Shown one piece after another: positions 7,964 through 15,175 of a stretch of DNA of 32,837 nt (position 1 is the first letter of the stretch; every line of letters begins with the position of its first letter). Source of the stretch: an uncultured Alphaproteobacteria bacterium. GTDB lineage: Bacteria > Pseudomonadota > Alphaproteobacteria > HIMB59 > GCA-002718135. Where the stretch lies: positions 1 to 32,837 of the forward strand of contig CACGNZ010000014.1 of NCBI GenBank assembly GCA_902574475.1. The letters are read 5' to 3'. Position numbers and translations under genes: made by a program. The notes beneath the pieces were generated by a model that was not told the origin of the DNA, did no database searches, and worked only from the letters and a program-made list of their open reading frames with translations.

Positions 7964-8590
7964 AAAATCTTTGAGTTTTGATTTAGAAATTAAATTTCTC
8001 TGATTTTTCAAACTTCTAGAAATATCTAATCCAAAAGGTATTATTTGTTTTAGAATGTTAGAAACATTTTTTTTGTCTATACCACCACCAATATAAACTG
8101 GAATATTTTTACTTTTTATAAATTGTATTTGTTTAATACTTTTTCTCAATGAATATTTTTTAATACTCTTTTTTCTATAAACATTCATATCAAAATAAAT
8201 AACATCAACAATTTTTCTAATTGATTCAATGTACTTTTTATCAAAATTTTCTGGATTAATAGCAATACCTATTTTTAATCTTCTAAATATTTTTTTTATT
8301 TTTAATAAATCTTTTTTGGGAAAATGATATGAACATGAAATTGTCTTTGGTTTTGTAAAATCTATTTGTTCTATTAGCTTGTCTAAAGAGACATACCGAG
8401 TCAGAAGTACTGATTCTATCTTATAATTTTTACATTCTTTAATTAATGATTGTATTTTTTTATCACTAACTGTGTTTGGTCCATTCAAATTTTTACTTGC
8501 AAAACCCAATGATTTTATTTTATTTTTATGTGCCACTTCAACAGATTTTACATTTGTTATGCCACAAATTTTTAGAGGTATATTTTTCAT
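7940..8590 (-). CDS. Degenerate phosphoribosylanthranilate isomerase-like (TrpF family) protein
   Basis: The amino terminus, PLKICGIT at 5-12 with Cys9, is the start of TrpF barrels. A later IGGGIDKKNVSNIL and the C-terminal LDISRSLK match the family's phosphate-binding end. Most other signatures are altered. The LQLHG strand reads ISCSYHF, the GGTG loop near the catalytic Asp reads DMNVYRKKS, and the DVSSGVE end reads DISRSLK. At 216 aa the length is normal. It may be a fast-evolving TrpF or a paralogue with another substrate; I do not assign the reaction. It is convergent with folK, overlapping by 24 bases, and shares the extreme AT bias of the pab/fol block. The ATG at 8588-8590 has no obvious Shine-Dalgarno. 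Confidence 0.65.
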   Translation of the reverse strand: MKNIPLKICGITNVKSVEVAHKNKIKSLGFASKNLNGPNTVSDKKIQSLIKECKNYKIESVLLTRYVSLDKLIEQIDFTKPKTISCSYHFPKKDLLKIKKIFRRLKIGIAINPENFDKKYIESIRKIVDVIYFDMNVYRKKSIKKYSLRKSIKQIQFIKSKNIPVYIGGGIDKKNVSNILKQIIPFGLDISRSLKNQRNLISKSKLKDFLNQISVG

Positions 8591-8642
8591 TAAATTTTAT
8601 TTTTAAAAATTATAAATATATGTAAACTATTTTTTTTTATAT

Positions 8643-10079
8643 ATGTCATTAAATTTTTATAGACGAGTAGCGTTTGGCCTGTCGCCAAATGAAAAACCAG
8701 ATAAAGATCCTCTTAATTGGGCAATAAATCAATTAGACACCATACCTAATCTGTTGTGGCCTGGAACAATCCCAAAAGAAAAAGATTTAAGAAAAAAATA
8801 TGGTGAATGGGTCTACGGAGATAGAGAGGTTTTAAGAAAAAAATTTAAAAATGATAAACATGCCTATAGAAAAGCAAAAGATGAATTAAGAATAAAAACT
8901 GGAGAAAGATATTTTGAATTAAATGAACATGCCATTCGTCATTTTCAAACAAAGTATTCCAAACAACCCGTTTTTGAGCGTTTCTGGCTTTTTTGGGGAA
9001 ATCATTTTGCAATAAGTGAAAAAGATTTTTTAGCAGAGTTTAGTACCGGACCTTATCAACGTGAAATTATTAGACCTAACATGGTTAAAACTTTTGAAGA
9101 GATGGTTCAGTCAGTTACAACTTCATGGTGTATGATTCATCACCTCGATAATTCAGAATCTTTTGGTCCCAATTCTAAAAAAGGAATGGAATGGGGAGAA
9201 ACGATAAACGAAAATCATGCAAGAGAATTATTAGAATTACATACAGTATCTCCAAATGCTGGATACACTCAGGAAGATGTGATTCAGTTAGCCTATATCA
9301 TGACAGGTTGGGCGCACAAATGGGATAGAAAAAATTTAGAAACCGGGGATATATGGTTTGATCAAGAAATGCATCAAAAAGGAGATAAAGTAGTTTTAGG
9401 AGTTAAATATAAAAATGATGCAAAAAGAGAACTTGCAAAGGTAATTCATGATTTGGCAACACACCCAATCTGTATCAAATTTGTTTCAACAAAATTATGC
9501 AGGCATTTTATTACAGATGAACCAACAGATGAAATGATAAAACCAGTTATAGAAGCATGGAACAAATCCAACGGTAGCCTGATTGAAATTCACAAAGCAG
9601 TTATAACGCAAGCTTATAAGTATAATGAGATTACACATAAATTTCATCCACCTGAAATATGGTTAATGCAATTATCTAGAATGTTTGATTTAAATATTCC
9701 GCTTTCATTTGAAAAAATGAATTATACTTTTAAGTTAAAGCCAAATAATAGACAAAGACAGTTATCTTGGATACTTAGAGAAATAGGTCATTCACCTTAT
9801 CGCGCTAAACAACCTAATGGTTGGAGTGATTTGGAGGTAGATTGGGTATCGCCAGAATTATTATTACGCCGCTTTTGGTTTGCTTCAGTTGAGCTTCCAA
9901 TGCTTGTTAAATCTGGAAACAGATCTCATGGTTTTATTTTGTCTTGTCTTAAAAATAATTTTGAAGATCATGAAAATATGGCATCACTTATTGATAATTT
10001 TAGATTTGGCACATCAGATTATGATTTAGGGCAAAAGTATGGAGTCATTTGTAATTTGCCAGGAGTATTAAAAATATGA
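8643..10079 (+). CDS. DUF1800 family protein
   Basis: A 478-residue protein recognisable as DUF1800. It begins FYRRVAFGLSP, then has FERFWLFWGNHFAIS (family ERLv.FW.NHF), a MIHHLDNSES segment, NENHARELLELHTV, and AGYTQEDVIQLAYIMTGW. These motifs are the diagnostic core. No signal peptide is visible. The function is not established. The gene overlaps the following DUF1501 gene by 4 bases (ATGA), the usual arrangement for this pair across bacteria, which suggests the two products act together. The upstream gap (8591-8642) is 52 bases of almost pure A/T, with no clear promoter or Shine-Dalgarno. GC content rises sharply here relative to the preceding pab/fol block. Confidence 0.85.
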   Translation: MSLNFYRRVAFGLSPNEKPDKDPLNWAINQLDTIPNLLWPGTIPKEKDLRKKYGEWVYGDREVLRKKFKNDKHAYRKAKDELRIKTGERYFELNEHAIRHFQTKYSKQPVFERFWLFWGNHFAISEKDFLAEFSTGPYQREIIRPNMVKTFEEMVQSVTTSWCMIHHLDNSESFGPNSKKGMEWGETINENHARELLELHTVSPNAGYTQEDVIQLAYIMTGWAHKWDRKNLETGDIWFDQEMHQKGDKVVLGVKYKNDAKRELAKVIHDLATHPICIKFVSTKLCRHFITDEPTDEMIKPVIEAWNKSNGSLIEIHKAVITQAYKYNEITHKFHPPEIWLMQLSRMFDLNIPLSFEKMNYTFKLKPNNRQRQLSWILREIGHSPYRAKQPNGWSDLEVDWVSPELLLRRFWFASVELPMLVKSGNRSHGFILSCLKNNFEDHENMASLIDNFRFGTSDYDLGQKYGVICNLPGVLKI

Positions 10080-11227
10080 ACTGCACAAGAAGAAATTTTT
10101 TAATTGGAGGATCAACAACATTGTTTCTTTCTGGATATTTTCCAAAAATAAGTTTTGCTTCAATGCAGAAAAAAAATCTAATTATTATATCACTTCGTGG
10201 AGGAATGGATGGTTTAACAGCTGTTCCTGTTATTGGAGATAAACGTCTCAAAAAATTAAGAAAAAAACTCATTCTGGAAGACGTTCTTAATTTGAACAGT
10301 GACTTCGGCCTTCATCCTAAATTAGAAATTTTTCATAAACTCTGGCAAAAAAATCAAGCGGCATTTGTTCATGCAACAAATATTCCTTACACAGGCAGAT
10401 CACATTTTGATGGACAAAATTTAATGGAAACTGGAGCACACATTCCATACAAAGAAAAAACAGGATGGCTTGGTAGGGGGTTACTAGCTTCAAATATTAT
10501 TGGAAAAGGTTTGGCAATATCTTTACCAATGCCTCTTTTATTAAGAGGCGTGCCACAGAATAATAACTTCTTCCCATCACCAGATTTTGTTGAAACAAAG
10601 TTAATAGATCAAATTTATAATGAATTTAAGGGTGAGCATAACGAGCTAATTAAATCTACACTTGATACAATTAGACAAAGACCATTGTCTATGCAAATAG
10701 CTACTGACTCTGATGATAGAAAAAAACTTGCTCTTGAAGCTGCTAAACAGTTAAAAGATCAAAGTGGTCCTCGAGTTGCTGTATTTGATTTAGATGGTTT
10801 TGATACACATGCTGCTCAAGGAGGTGTTGATGGAGCACATGCTGATGAACTAGAAGAAGTAAATAAGATTGTTACTATTCTACATGAAAATCTTGGCCAA
10901 GCATTTGATAATACACTAATTCTTACTCTGACTGAATTTGGCCGAACTATAAAACAAAATGGAGGCTATGGAACTGAGCACGGATATGGAAGTGCAATAC
11001 TAATGGCTGGAGGCTTGTTAAAAAAATCTCAAGTTTATACAGATTGGCCTGGACTAAAAAAGAAAGAATTATTTGAGGGAAGAGATCTAAATTCGACTAT
11101 TGACTCAAGGGCTGTTTATAATTCTGCAATGTCTGTTTGTTTTAACCAAGATCCAGAATTTTTACGTAAAGAAGTTTTTTGGGGAGACGAACTTCCTGAT
11201 TTGTCTCAAGAATTGTTTAAGATTTAG
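10076..11227 (+). CDS. DUF1501 family protein with Tat-type signal
   Basis: A 383-residue protein of the DUF1501 family, related to the alkaline phosphatase/sulfatase superfamily. The amino terminus has a twin-arginine motif TRRNFLIGG (Arg5-Arg6), a hydrophobic stretch and a likely cleavage site near FAS at 27-29, so export by Tat is inferred. Then come LIIISLRGGMDGLTAVP (family GGNDGLN.vVP), a GRSHFDGQ segment, VFDLDGFDTHA, LTEFGRT and GTEHGYGSA, which hold most of the family's conserved Asp and His residues. The partner DUF1800 gene overlaps it by 4 bases. The cytidine deaminase gene follows after 26 bases, so read-through into the nucleoside operon is possible. Substrate is unknown. Confidence 0.87.
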   Translation: MNCTRRNFLIGGSTTLFLSGYFPKISFASMQKKNLIIISLRGGMDGLTAVPVIGDKRLKKLRKKLILEDVLNLNSDFGLHPKLEIFHKLWQKNQAAFVHATNIPYTGRSHFDGQNLMETGAHIPYKEKTGWLGRGLLASNIIGKGLAISLPMPLLLRGVPQNNNFFPSPDFVETKLIDQIYNEFKGEHNELIKSTLDTIRQRPLSMQIATDSDDRKKLALEAAKQLKDQSGPRVAVFDLDGFDTHAAQGGVDGAHADELEEVNKIVTILHENLGQAFDNTLILTLTEFGRTIKQNGGYGTEHGYGSAILMAGGLLKKSQVYTDWPGLKKKELFEGRDLNSTIDSRAVYNSAMSVCFNQDPEFLRKEVFWGDELPDLSQELFKI

Positions 11228-11253
11228 AAATAAATAATTTTTTTATTAATTTC

Positions 11254-11670
11254 ATGTTAAACAAGAATATGGTTTCAGAAAATTTTGATAGTTTATTCAA
11301 GGCTGCAAAAAAAGTTAGAGAGCAAGCTCATGTGCCTTATTCAAATTTTAAAGTAGGAGCAGCTTTTCTAACAGAAGATAGTAAAATTATTACTGGTTGT
11401 AATGTTGAAAATGCTGCCTATCCCCAATCCCAGTGTGCCGAAGCAACTGCAATTGGAAATATGATATCTAATGGAAACAAAAAAATTTTAGAAGTTGTGG
11501 TTATAGGTTCAGGTGAATTATTATGCTCACCCTGTGGTGGTTGTAGACAGAGGTTAAGAGAATTTGCTACTTTAGATACTAAGATTCATATGTGTAACGA
11601 AAATGGTCATATGAAAACATCTACGCTCGAAGAATTACTTCCAGACTCTTTTGGACCAGAGAATCTTTAA
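11254..11670 (+). CDS. cdd: Cytidine deaminase
   Basis: Deaminates cytidine and deoxycytidine to uridine and deoxyuridine. The 138-aa size is that of the small tetrameric form with three zinc cysteines. Conserved segments are VPYSNFKVGAAF, the NVENAAYPQSQCAEATAI active site (one zinc Cys plus the proton-shuttling Glu in CAE), and CSPCGGCRQRLREF with the other two zinc cysteines. I use the ATG at 11254; an in-frame ATG at 11269 would shorten it by five residues, and neither has a clear Shine-Dalgarno. The stop overlaps punA by one base (TAATG). Together with punA and deoA it forms a nucleoside salvage operon. Confidence 0.95.
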   Translation: MLNKNMVSENFDSLFKAAKKVREQAHVPYSNFKVGAAFLTEDSKIITGCNVENAAYPQSQCAEATAIGNMISNGNKKILEVVVIGSGELLCSPCGGCRQRLREFATLDTKIHMCNENGHMKTSTLEELLPDSFGPENL

Positions 11671-12500
11671 TGCTACCTTCAGCCAAAAAATTTCTAGACA
11701 TAACAAATAATACTTCACCCGATATTGCCGTAATTTTAGGAAGTGGACTAACCAATTTTTTTGAAGAAAAAGATATTCAAGAATCAATTTCATATGAACA
11801 GTTAGCTGATTTTCCACAGCCTACTGTAAAAGGTCACGCAGGTAAATTAGTTTTAGGAAAAATAAATACTTTAAATGTTGTTTGTATGTATGGAAGATCG
11901 CATATTTATGAAGGACACAATCCCCAAAGCTTAGCTTCACCCATAAGAGTATTAAAGGACATTGGGTGCAAGTTATTAGTTGTTACAAATGCAGCAGGTA
12001 GTTTAGACGAAGCTATGCCGGCTGGTAGTCTAATGGCAATTAAAGATCACATTAACTGGAGTGGTTTCAATCCACTTATTGGACCCAATGCTGAAGAATA
12101 TGGCCCTCGCTTTCATGATATGAGTGATGGGTATCATAAGTTTTATAGAGATCAGTTAATGCAAGTCGCTAAAAAAATAGATCAAAAAATTTATGAAGGT
12201 ATTTATTGTATGTATTCAGGACCAAATTTTGAAACACCTGCTGAAATCAATGCCTTAAAAGTAATAGGTGGAAATGCTGTTGGAATGTCTACAGTACCAG
12301 AAGTTTTAGTTGCTAATCATTGCGGACTTCCTGTTATTGGTATCAGTGTAATTACCAACTTAGCTGCTGGTATGAATAAAACAAAATTAAGTCATCAAGA
12401 AACTTTAGAGAATGCAAGTTTAGCAGAGAACAATGTTTTAAATTTAATTAAACAATTTATACAAGAAGTTCAATTCGATGATACCTCAAGAGATAATTAG
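11670..12500 (+). CDS. punA: Purine nucleoside phosphorylase (trimeric, PunA type)
   Basis: Phosphorolyses purine (deoxy)nucleosides to free base and (deoxy)ribose 1-phosphate. The 276-residue sequence has the trimeric PNP signatures: ILGSGLTNF, the phosphate-binding VKGHAGKL and GRSHIYEGH, TNAAGSL, YSGPNFETPAEI with the base-contacting Glu, VGMSTVPEV, and ITNLAAGM. The Asn in TNLAAG is the residue that, in characterised enzymes of this family, favours 6-oxopurines (guanosine, inosine). The gene overlaps cdd by one base and deoA by 23 bases. Adenosine deaminase encoded at 19815-20795 could feed it inosine. The methylthioadenosine phosphorylase subfamily is the main alternative, but the oxopurine Asn argues against it. 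Confidence 0.93.
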   Translation: MLPSAKKFLDITNNTSPDIAVILGSGLTNFFEEKDIQESISYEQLADFPQPTVKGHAGKLVLGKINTLNVVCMYGRSHIYEGHNPQSLASPIRVLKDIGCKLLVVTNAAGSLDEAMPAGSLMAIKDHINWSGFNPLIGPNAEEYGPRFHDMSDGYHKFYRDQLMQVAKKIDQKIYEGIYCMYSGPNFETPAEINALKVIGGNAVGMSTVPEVLVANHCGLPVIGISVITNLAAGMNKTKLSHQETLENASLAENNVLNLIKQFIQEVQFDDTSRDN

Positions 12501-13788
12501 AAAAAAAAGAGATAAACAAGATCTGTCAAAAGAAGATATCAACTTTTTTGTAGACGGTTTAACAAATGGATCTTTTTCAGATGCACAAATTGCAGCAATG
12601 AGCATGGCAATATTTGCAAATGGAATGACGCCTGAGGAAACTGTTTGTTTAACTGAGGCTATGACGAACTCAGGTGATACACTGAATTGGTCTGAGATTG
12701 TAGATTCTGAGTTGGTTTGTGATAAGCACTCAACTGGTGGTGTTGGAGACAAGACGAGCGTTATATTAGCACCAATACTCGCAGCTTGTGGACTGTATGT
12801 ACCAATGATTTCAGGTAGAGGTTTGGGGCATACGGGCGGTACTCTAGATAAATTTGATTCAATACCTGGGTACAATACAAAACCCGATTTAGAGACTTTT
12901 AAAAAAGTTGTAAAAGACGTTGGTTGTGCAATTATCGGTCAAACATCTAACTTAGCACCAGCTGATAAAAAATTATATTCTATAAGGGATATTGTAGGTA
13001 CAGTAGAATCTTTACCCTTAATAACATCATCTATTCTTTCAAAAAAAATTGCAAGCGGTCTTTCATCTTTGGTACTTGATGTAAAAGTTGGTAATGGATC
13101 TTTTAATAGTACTATTGATATAGCAAGAGATTTATCCAACTCCTTAGTAAGAGTCGCTAAAGGAGCAGGTTTACATTGCGAAGCCATATTAACAGATATG
13201 AATCAGGTCTTAGGTAAAAGTGCTGGTCATACACTAGAAATATTAGAATGCATAAAATATATTAAAAATGATTTTAAAGATCACCGATTAGAAAAGATCA
13301 CTAATGAATTAATATCTTCGCTATTAGTAAACATTTATAAAATTTCGAAAGAAGAAGCATATAATAAAATTAATACGGTTATTAATAATGGACTAGCTGC
13401 AGAAAAATTTGAAATGATGGTTGCAGCCTTGGGTGGACCAAAAAATATTTTATCATCTTTTGAAAAAGATTTAATAAATACCTCCGTTCGAAAAGATGTA
13501 TTTTGTAATGAGGAAGGGTGGATAGAAAAAATTCATACCAGAGAATTAGGCCTTATACTTATTGAACTTGGAGGTGGAAGAAAACAGGTTACCGATAAAA
13601 TAGATTACGGAGTTGGATATGATAATGTACTCAATATTGGTGATGAAGTGAATTCCACAACTCCTTTATTAAGTTTATACTCAAATAAAAATATAGATGA
13701 TAATTTAATAAATAAAATACAAAGTTGTTTCATCATTTCAGATAAAAAAACGCAAAAACTATCTGAAATATTTGAAACCATAAACTAA
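12478..13788 (+). CDS. deoA: Thymidine phosphorylase
   Basis: Splits thymidine or deoxyuridine with phosphate, giving base and deoxyribose 1-phosphate. The 436-residue product shows the full family pattern: an amino-terminal helical domain, the phosphate loop KHSTGGVGDKTS at 83-94, SGRGLGHTGGTLDK at 112-125, YSIRDIVGTVESLPLITSS with the substrate Arg and Ser, the SKK lysine, and DVKVGNGSF. The C-terminal domain is complete. The ATG lies 23 bases inside punA, so translational coupling is likely. The stop overlaps the O-methyltransferase start (TAATG). With cdd and punA it makes a catabolic or salvage route for pyrimidine and purine nucleosides. A broader pyrimidine-nucleoside phosphorylase is possible. 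Confidence 0.94.
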   Translation: MIPQEIIRKKRDKQDLSKEDINFFVDGLTNGSFSDAQIAAMSMAIFANGMTPEETVCLTEAMTNSGDTLNWSEIVDSELVCDKHSTGGVGDKTSVILAPILAACGLYVPMISGRGLGHTGGTLDKFDSIPGYNTKPDLETFKKVVKDVGCAIIGQTSNLAPADKKLYSIRDIVGTVESLPLITSSILSKKIASGLSSLVLDVKVGNGSFNSTIDIARDLSNSLVRVAKGAGLHCEAILTDMNQVLGKSAGHTLEILECIKYIKNDFKDHRLEKITNELISSLLVNIYKISKEEAYNKINTVINNGLAAEKFEMMVAALGGPKNILSSFEKDLINTSVRKDVFCNEEGWIEKIHTRELGLILIELGGGRKQVTDKIDYGVGYDNVLNIGDEVNSTTPLLSLYSNKNIDDNLINKIQSCFIISDKKTQKLSEIFETIN

Positions 13789-14444
13789 TGAGTACCCAAA
13801 CTGAAATTAATGAAGCACTTGTGCAATACTTACAAAGCGTAGGTTACCGAGAAGATAAAATAATTACTGAACTAGAAAATGAAACTTTAAAACTTGGTAG
13901 TGTTTCCCAAATGCAGATTGCAAAAGAACAAGGTCAGTTTTTAGAAATGATAACTAAAATTTCCAATGCTAAAAACTGTTTAGAAATTGGAAGGTTTACA
14001 GGGATGAGTACTTTGTTTTTGGCTAGAGGTATACCTGAGTCAGGAAAAATCGTAACTGTTGATAATTCAGATGAATTTTTATCCTTAGCAAAAAAATATT
14101 GGGAATTAGATAATATGAGCTCAAAAATTGAATCGATTATTGGAGATGGTGTTGATGTAATGCAAAGCATGATAGACCGTCAACAGAGTTATGATTTAAT
14201 TTTTATAGATGCTGATAAAAATAATTATCCAAATTATTACGAACTGTCACTAAACCTATTAGTTTCTAATGGAATAATAATTATTGATAATATGCTTTGG
14301 CACGGTGATGTGGCAGATGAAACTAAACAAGACTCTCAAACAAAAACTATCCGTGATTTAAATTTAAAAATACAAAATGACACAAGGGTGGAATTCTCTC
14401 TTCTGCCTTTATCTGATGGATTATCATTTATAAGAAAGAAATAA
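13788..14444 (+). CDS. SAM-dependent O-methyltransferase, family 3 (caffeoyl-CoA type)
   Basis: A 218-residue class I methyltransferase. The SAM site is LEIGRFTGMSTLFLARGIP (motif I), followed by KIVTVDNSDEFLSLAKKYW. The metal and substrate region reads DLIFIDADKNNYPNYYE, then GIIIIDNMLWHGDV. These are the conserved Asp and Asn positions that bind a divalent cation in catechol and caffeoyl-CoA O-methyltransferases. The bacterial substrate is unknown. It overlaps deoA by one base and is the last gene of the nucleoside operon, but no link to nucleosides is evident. The heat-shock promoter begins five bases after its stop. Confidence 0.9.
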   Translation: MSTQTEINEALVQYLQSVGYREDKIITELENETLKLGSVSQMQIAKEQGQFLEMITKISNAKNCLEIGRFTGMSTLFLARGIPESGKIVTVDNSDEFLSLAKKYWELDNMSSKIESIIGDGVDVMQSMIDRQQSYDLIFIDADKNNYPNYYELSLNLLVSNGIIIIDNMLWHGDVADETKQDSQTKTIRDLNLKIQNDTRVEFSLLPLSDGLSFIRKK

Positions 14445-14449
14445 AAAGA

Positions 14450-14477
14450 CTTGAATTAAACACAATCATCCCCACAT
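14450..14477 (+). promoter_or_regulatory. RpoH (sigma-32)-type heat-shock promoter
   Basis: CTTGAA at 14450-14455 is a perfect heat-shock -35 core. After 14 bases comes CCCCACAT at 14470-14477, one base off the E. coli sigma-32 -10 consensus CCCCATNT. Read the alphaproteobacterial way, CTTGAA and CCACAT are 16 bases apart. It lies right after the O-methyltransferase stop and before an Hsp20 gene, the expected target. The start of transcription would fall near 14484. Confidence 0.8.
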
Positions 14478-14484
14478 TATATTT

Positions 14485-14540
14485 GTCTGTATGCCATTGT
14501 GGGTGCGGACAAAATAAACTTGCTTAATAAAGGAGTTATT
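14485..14540 (+). promoter_or_regulatory. ROSE-like RNA thermosensor in the hsp20 leader
   Basis: Two hairpins can be drawn in the predicted leader. Hairpin I pairs GTCTG (14485-14489) with CGGAC (14506-14510), and continues inward through 90-92 with 103-105 and 94-96 with 100-102. Hairpin II pairs AACTT-CT (14517-14521, 14523-14524) with AGGAGTT (14531-14537) around a 6-base loop. It leaves G14522 bulged and buries the Shine-Dalgarno AGGAG. The TTGCT sequence with a bulged or mispaired G opposite the Shine-Dalgarno is the hallmark of ROSE elements, which control small heat shock genes in Alpha- and Gammaproteobacteria by melting when warm. Structure was drawn by hand, not computed. Confidence 0.7.
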
Positions 14541-14978
14541 ATGACTAGAAACCTATCCGTTTGGAATTCTCTAAGACCATTCTCTGTTGGATTTGACTCG
14601 ATTTTTGATGAATTTGATAGAATGTTGGAGTCTACGGAAAGATACAATACAAATTATCCACCTTACAATATTCATAGAGTTGATGAGCATAACTACAAAA
14701 TTGAAGTTGCTCTCGCTGGATATAGTAAAGAAGATATTGAGATTGAATTAAAAGAAAACAACCTAACTGTTAGAAATAAACCTAAAGAAAAAGTGGTTAA
14801 TGAAAATGGTAATGGTGTAATCCATAAAGGAATCTCAACAAGACAGTTTGAAAGATCGTTCACAATTTCAGAAGACATCAAAGTTAAAGATGCTGAATTG
14901 AAGAATGGACTTTTAGCGATTGATTTGGAGAGAATTATTCCAGAAGAAAAAAAAGCTAGACTAATATCAATAAAGTAG
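14541..14978 (+). CDS. Small heat shock protein, Hsp20 (alpha-crystallin family)
   Basis: ATP-independent holdase chaperone that binds unfolding proteins in the cytoplasm. The 145-residue protein has a short amino-terminal arm (WNSLRPFSVGFDSIFDEFD) like IbpA, an alpha-crystallin domain (about 40-130) with YKIEVALAGYSKEDIEIEL, and a C-terminal KNGLLAIDLER leading into the tail. The start is the ATG at 14541, placed by AGGAG at 14531-14535; an in-frame ATG at 14499 would put the leader structure inside coding sequence and is rejected. Transcription from an RpoH-type promoter and translation behind a ROSE-like hairpin imply double heat control. It is monocistronic, ended by a strong terminator at 14988. 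Confidence 0.95.
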   Translation: MTRNLSVWNSLRPFSVGFDSIFDEFDRMLESTERYNTNYPPYNIHRVDEHNYKIEVALAGYSKEDIEIELKENNLTVRNKPKEKVVNENGNGVIHKGISTRQFERSFTISEDIKVKDAELKNGLLAIDLERIIPEEKKARLISIK

Positions 14979-14987
14979 TTTTGGATA

Positions 14988-15014
14988 GGGGCCCAAAGTG
15001 GCCCCAACATTTTT
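14988..15014 (+). terminator. Rho-independent terminator after hsp20
   Basis: GGGGCC (14988-14993) pairs perfectly with GGCCCC (15000-15005) around a 6-base loop, and five T residues follow at 15010-15014 after a short spacer. It begins 9 bases after the Hsp20 stop. It is the most GC-rich short stretch in the region and the only clear intrinsic terminator seen in the window. Confidence 0.85.
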
Positions 15015-15135
15015 AACTTTAAATTTAGAATAAATCTAATTTTATGAATTTTAACAACACTGATATTAAAAAAAAATTTATATAGATCTACATTCCTATT
15101 CTGATAATTTTTAATAAGATTCTTAATCATAGAAC

Positions 15136-15158
15136 GTGGAGATATTTATTATCTCCAC
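15136..15158. repeat. Perfect 8-bp inverted repeat in the fbpA leader
   Basis: GTGGAGAT (15136-15143) and ATCTCCAC (15151-15158) flank the 7-base spacer ATTTATT, and eight A residues follow. The repeat ends 17 bases before the fbpA ATG, with the ribosome site AGAAGG between them. It has no T-run, so it is not an ordinary plus-strand terminator. It could be an operator for an iron regulator or an RNA hairpin at the ribosome site. The remainder of the 197-base gap (14979-15175) holds the hsp20 terminator and AT-rich DNA with no gene. Confidence 0.6.
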
Positions 15159-15175
15159 AAAAAAAAGAAGGTTAT

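Noticed and set aside
8591-8642. Short A/T inverted repeats between the TrpF-like gene and DUF1800
   Set aside because: The sequence is nearly all A and T, so such symmetry is expected by chance, and no stable stem with a proper T-run could be drawn.
14470-14503. CCCACA...TGTGGG inverted repeat upstream of hsp20 considered as an operator or RNA hairpin
   Set aside because: Its left arm is the -10 box of the heat-shock promoter and so would not be in the transcript. It does not resemble CIRCE (TTAGCACTC-N9-GAGTGCTAA).
14499-14540. Amino-terminal extension of Hsp20 from an ATG-like start at 14499
   Set aside because: It would translate the leader hairpins and lacks a ribosome site, whereas the ATG at 14541 is preceded by AGGAG at ideal spacing.
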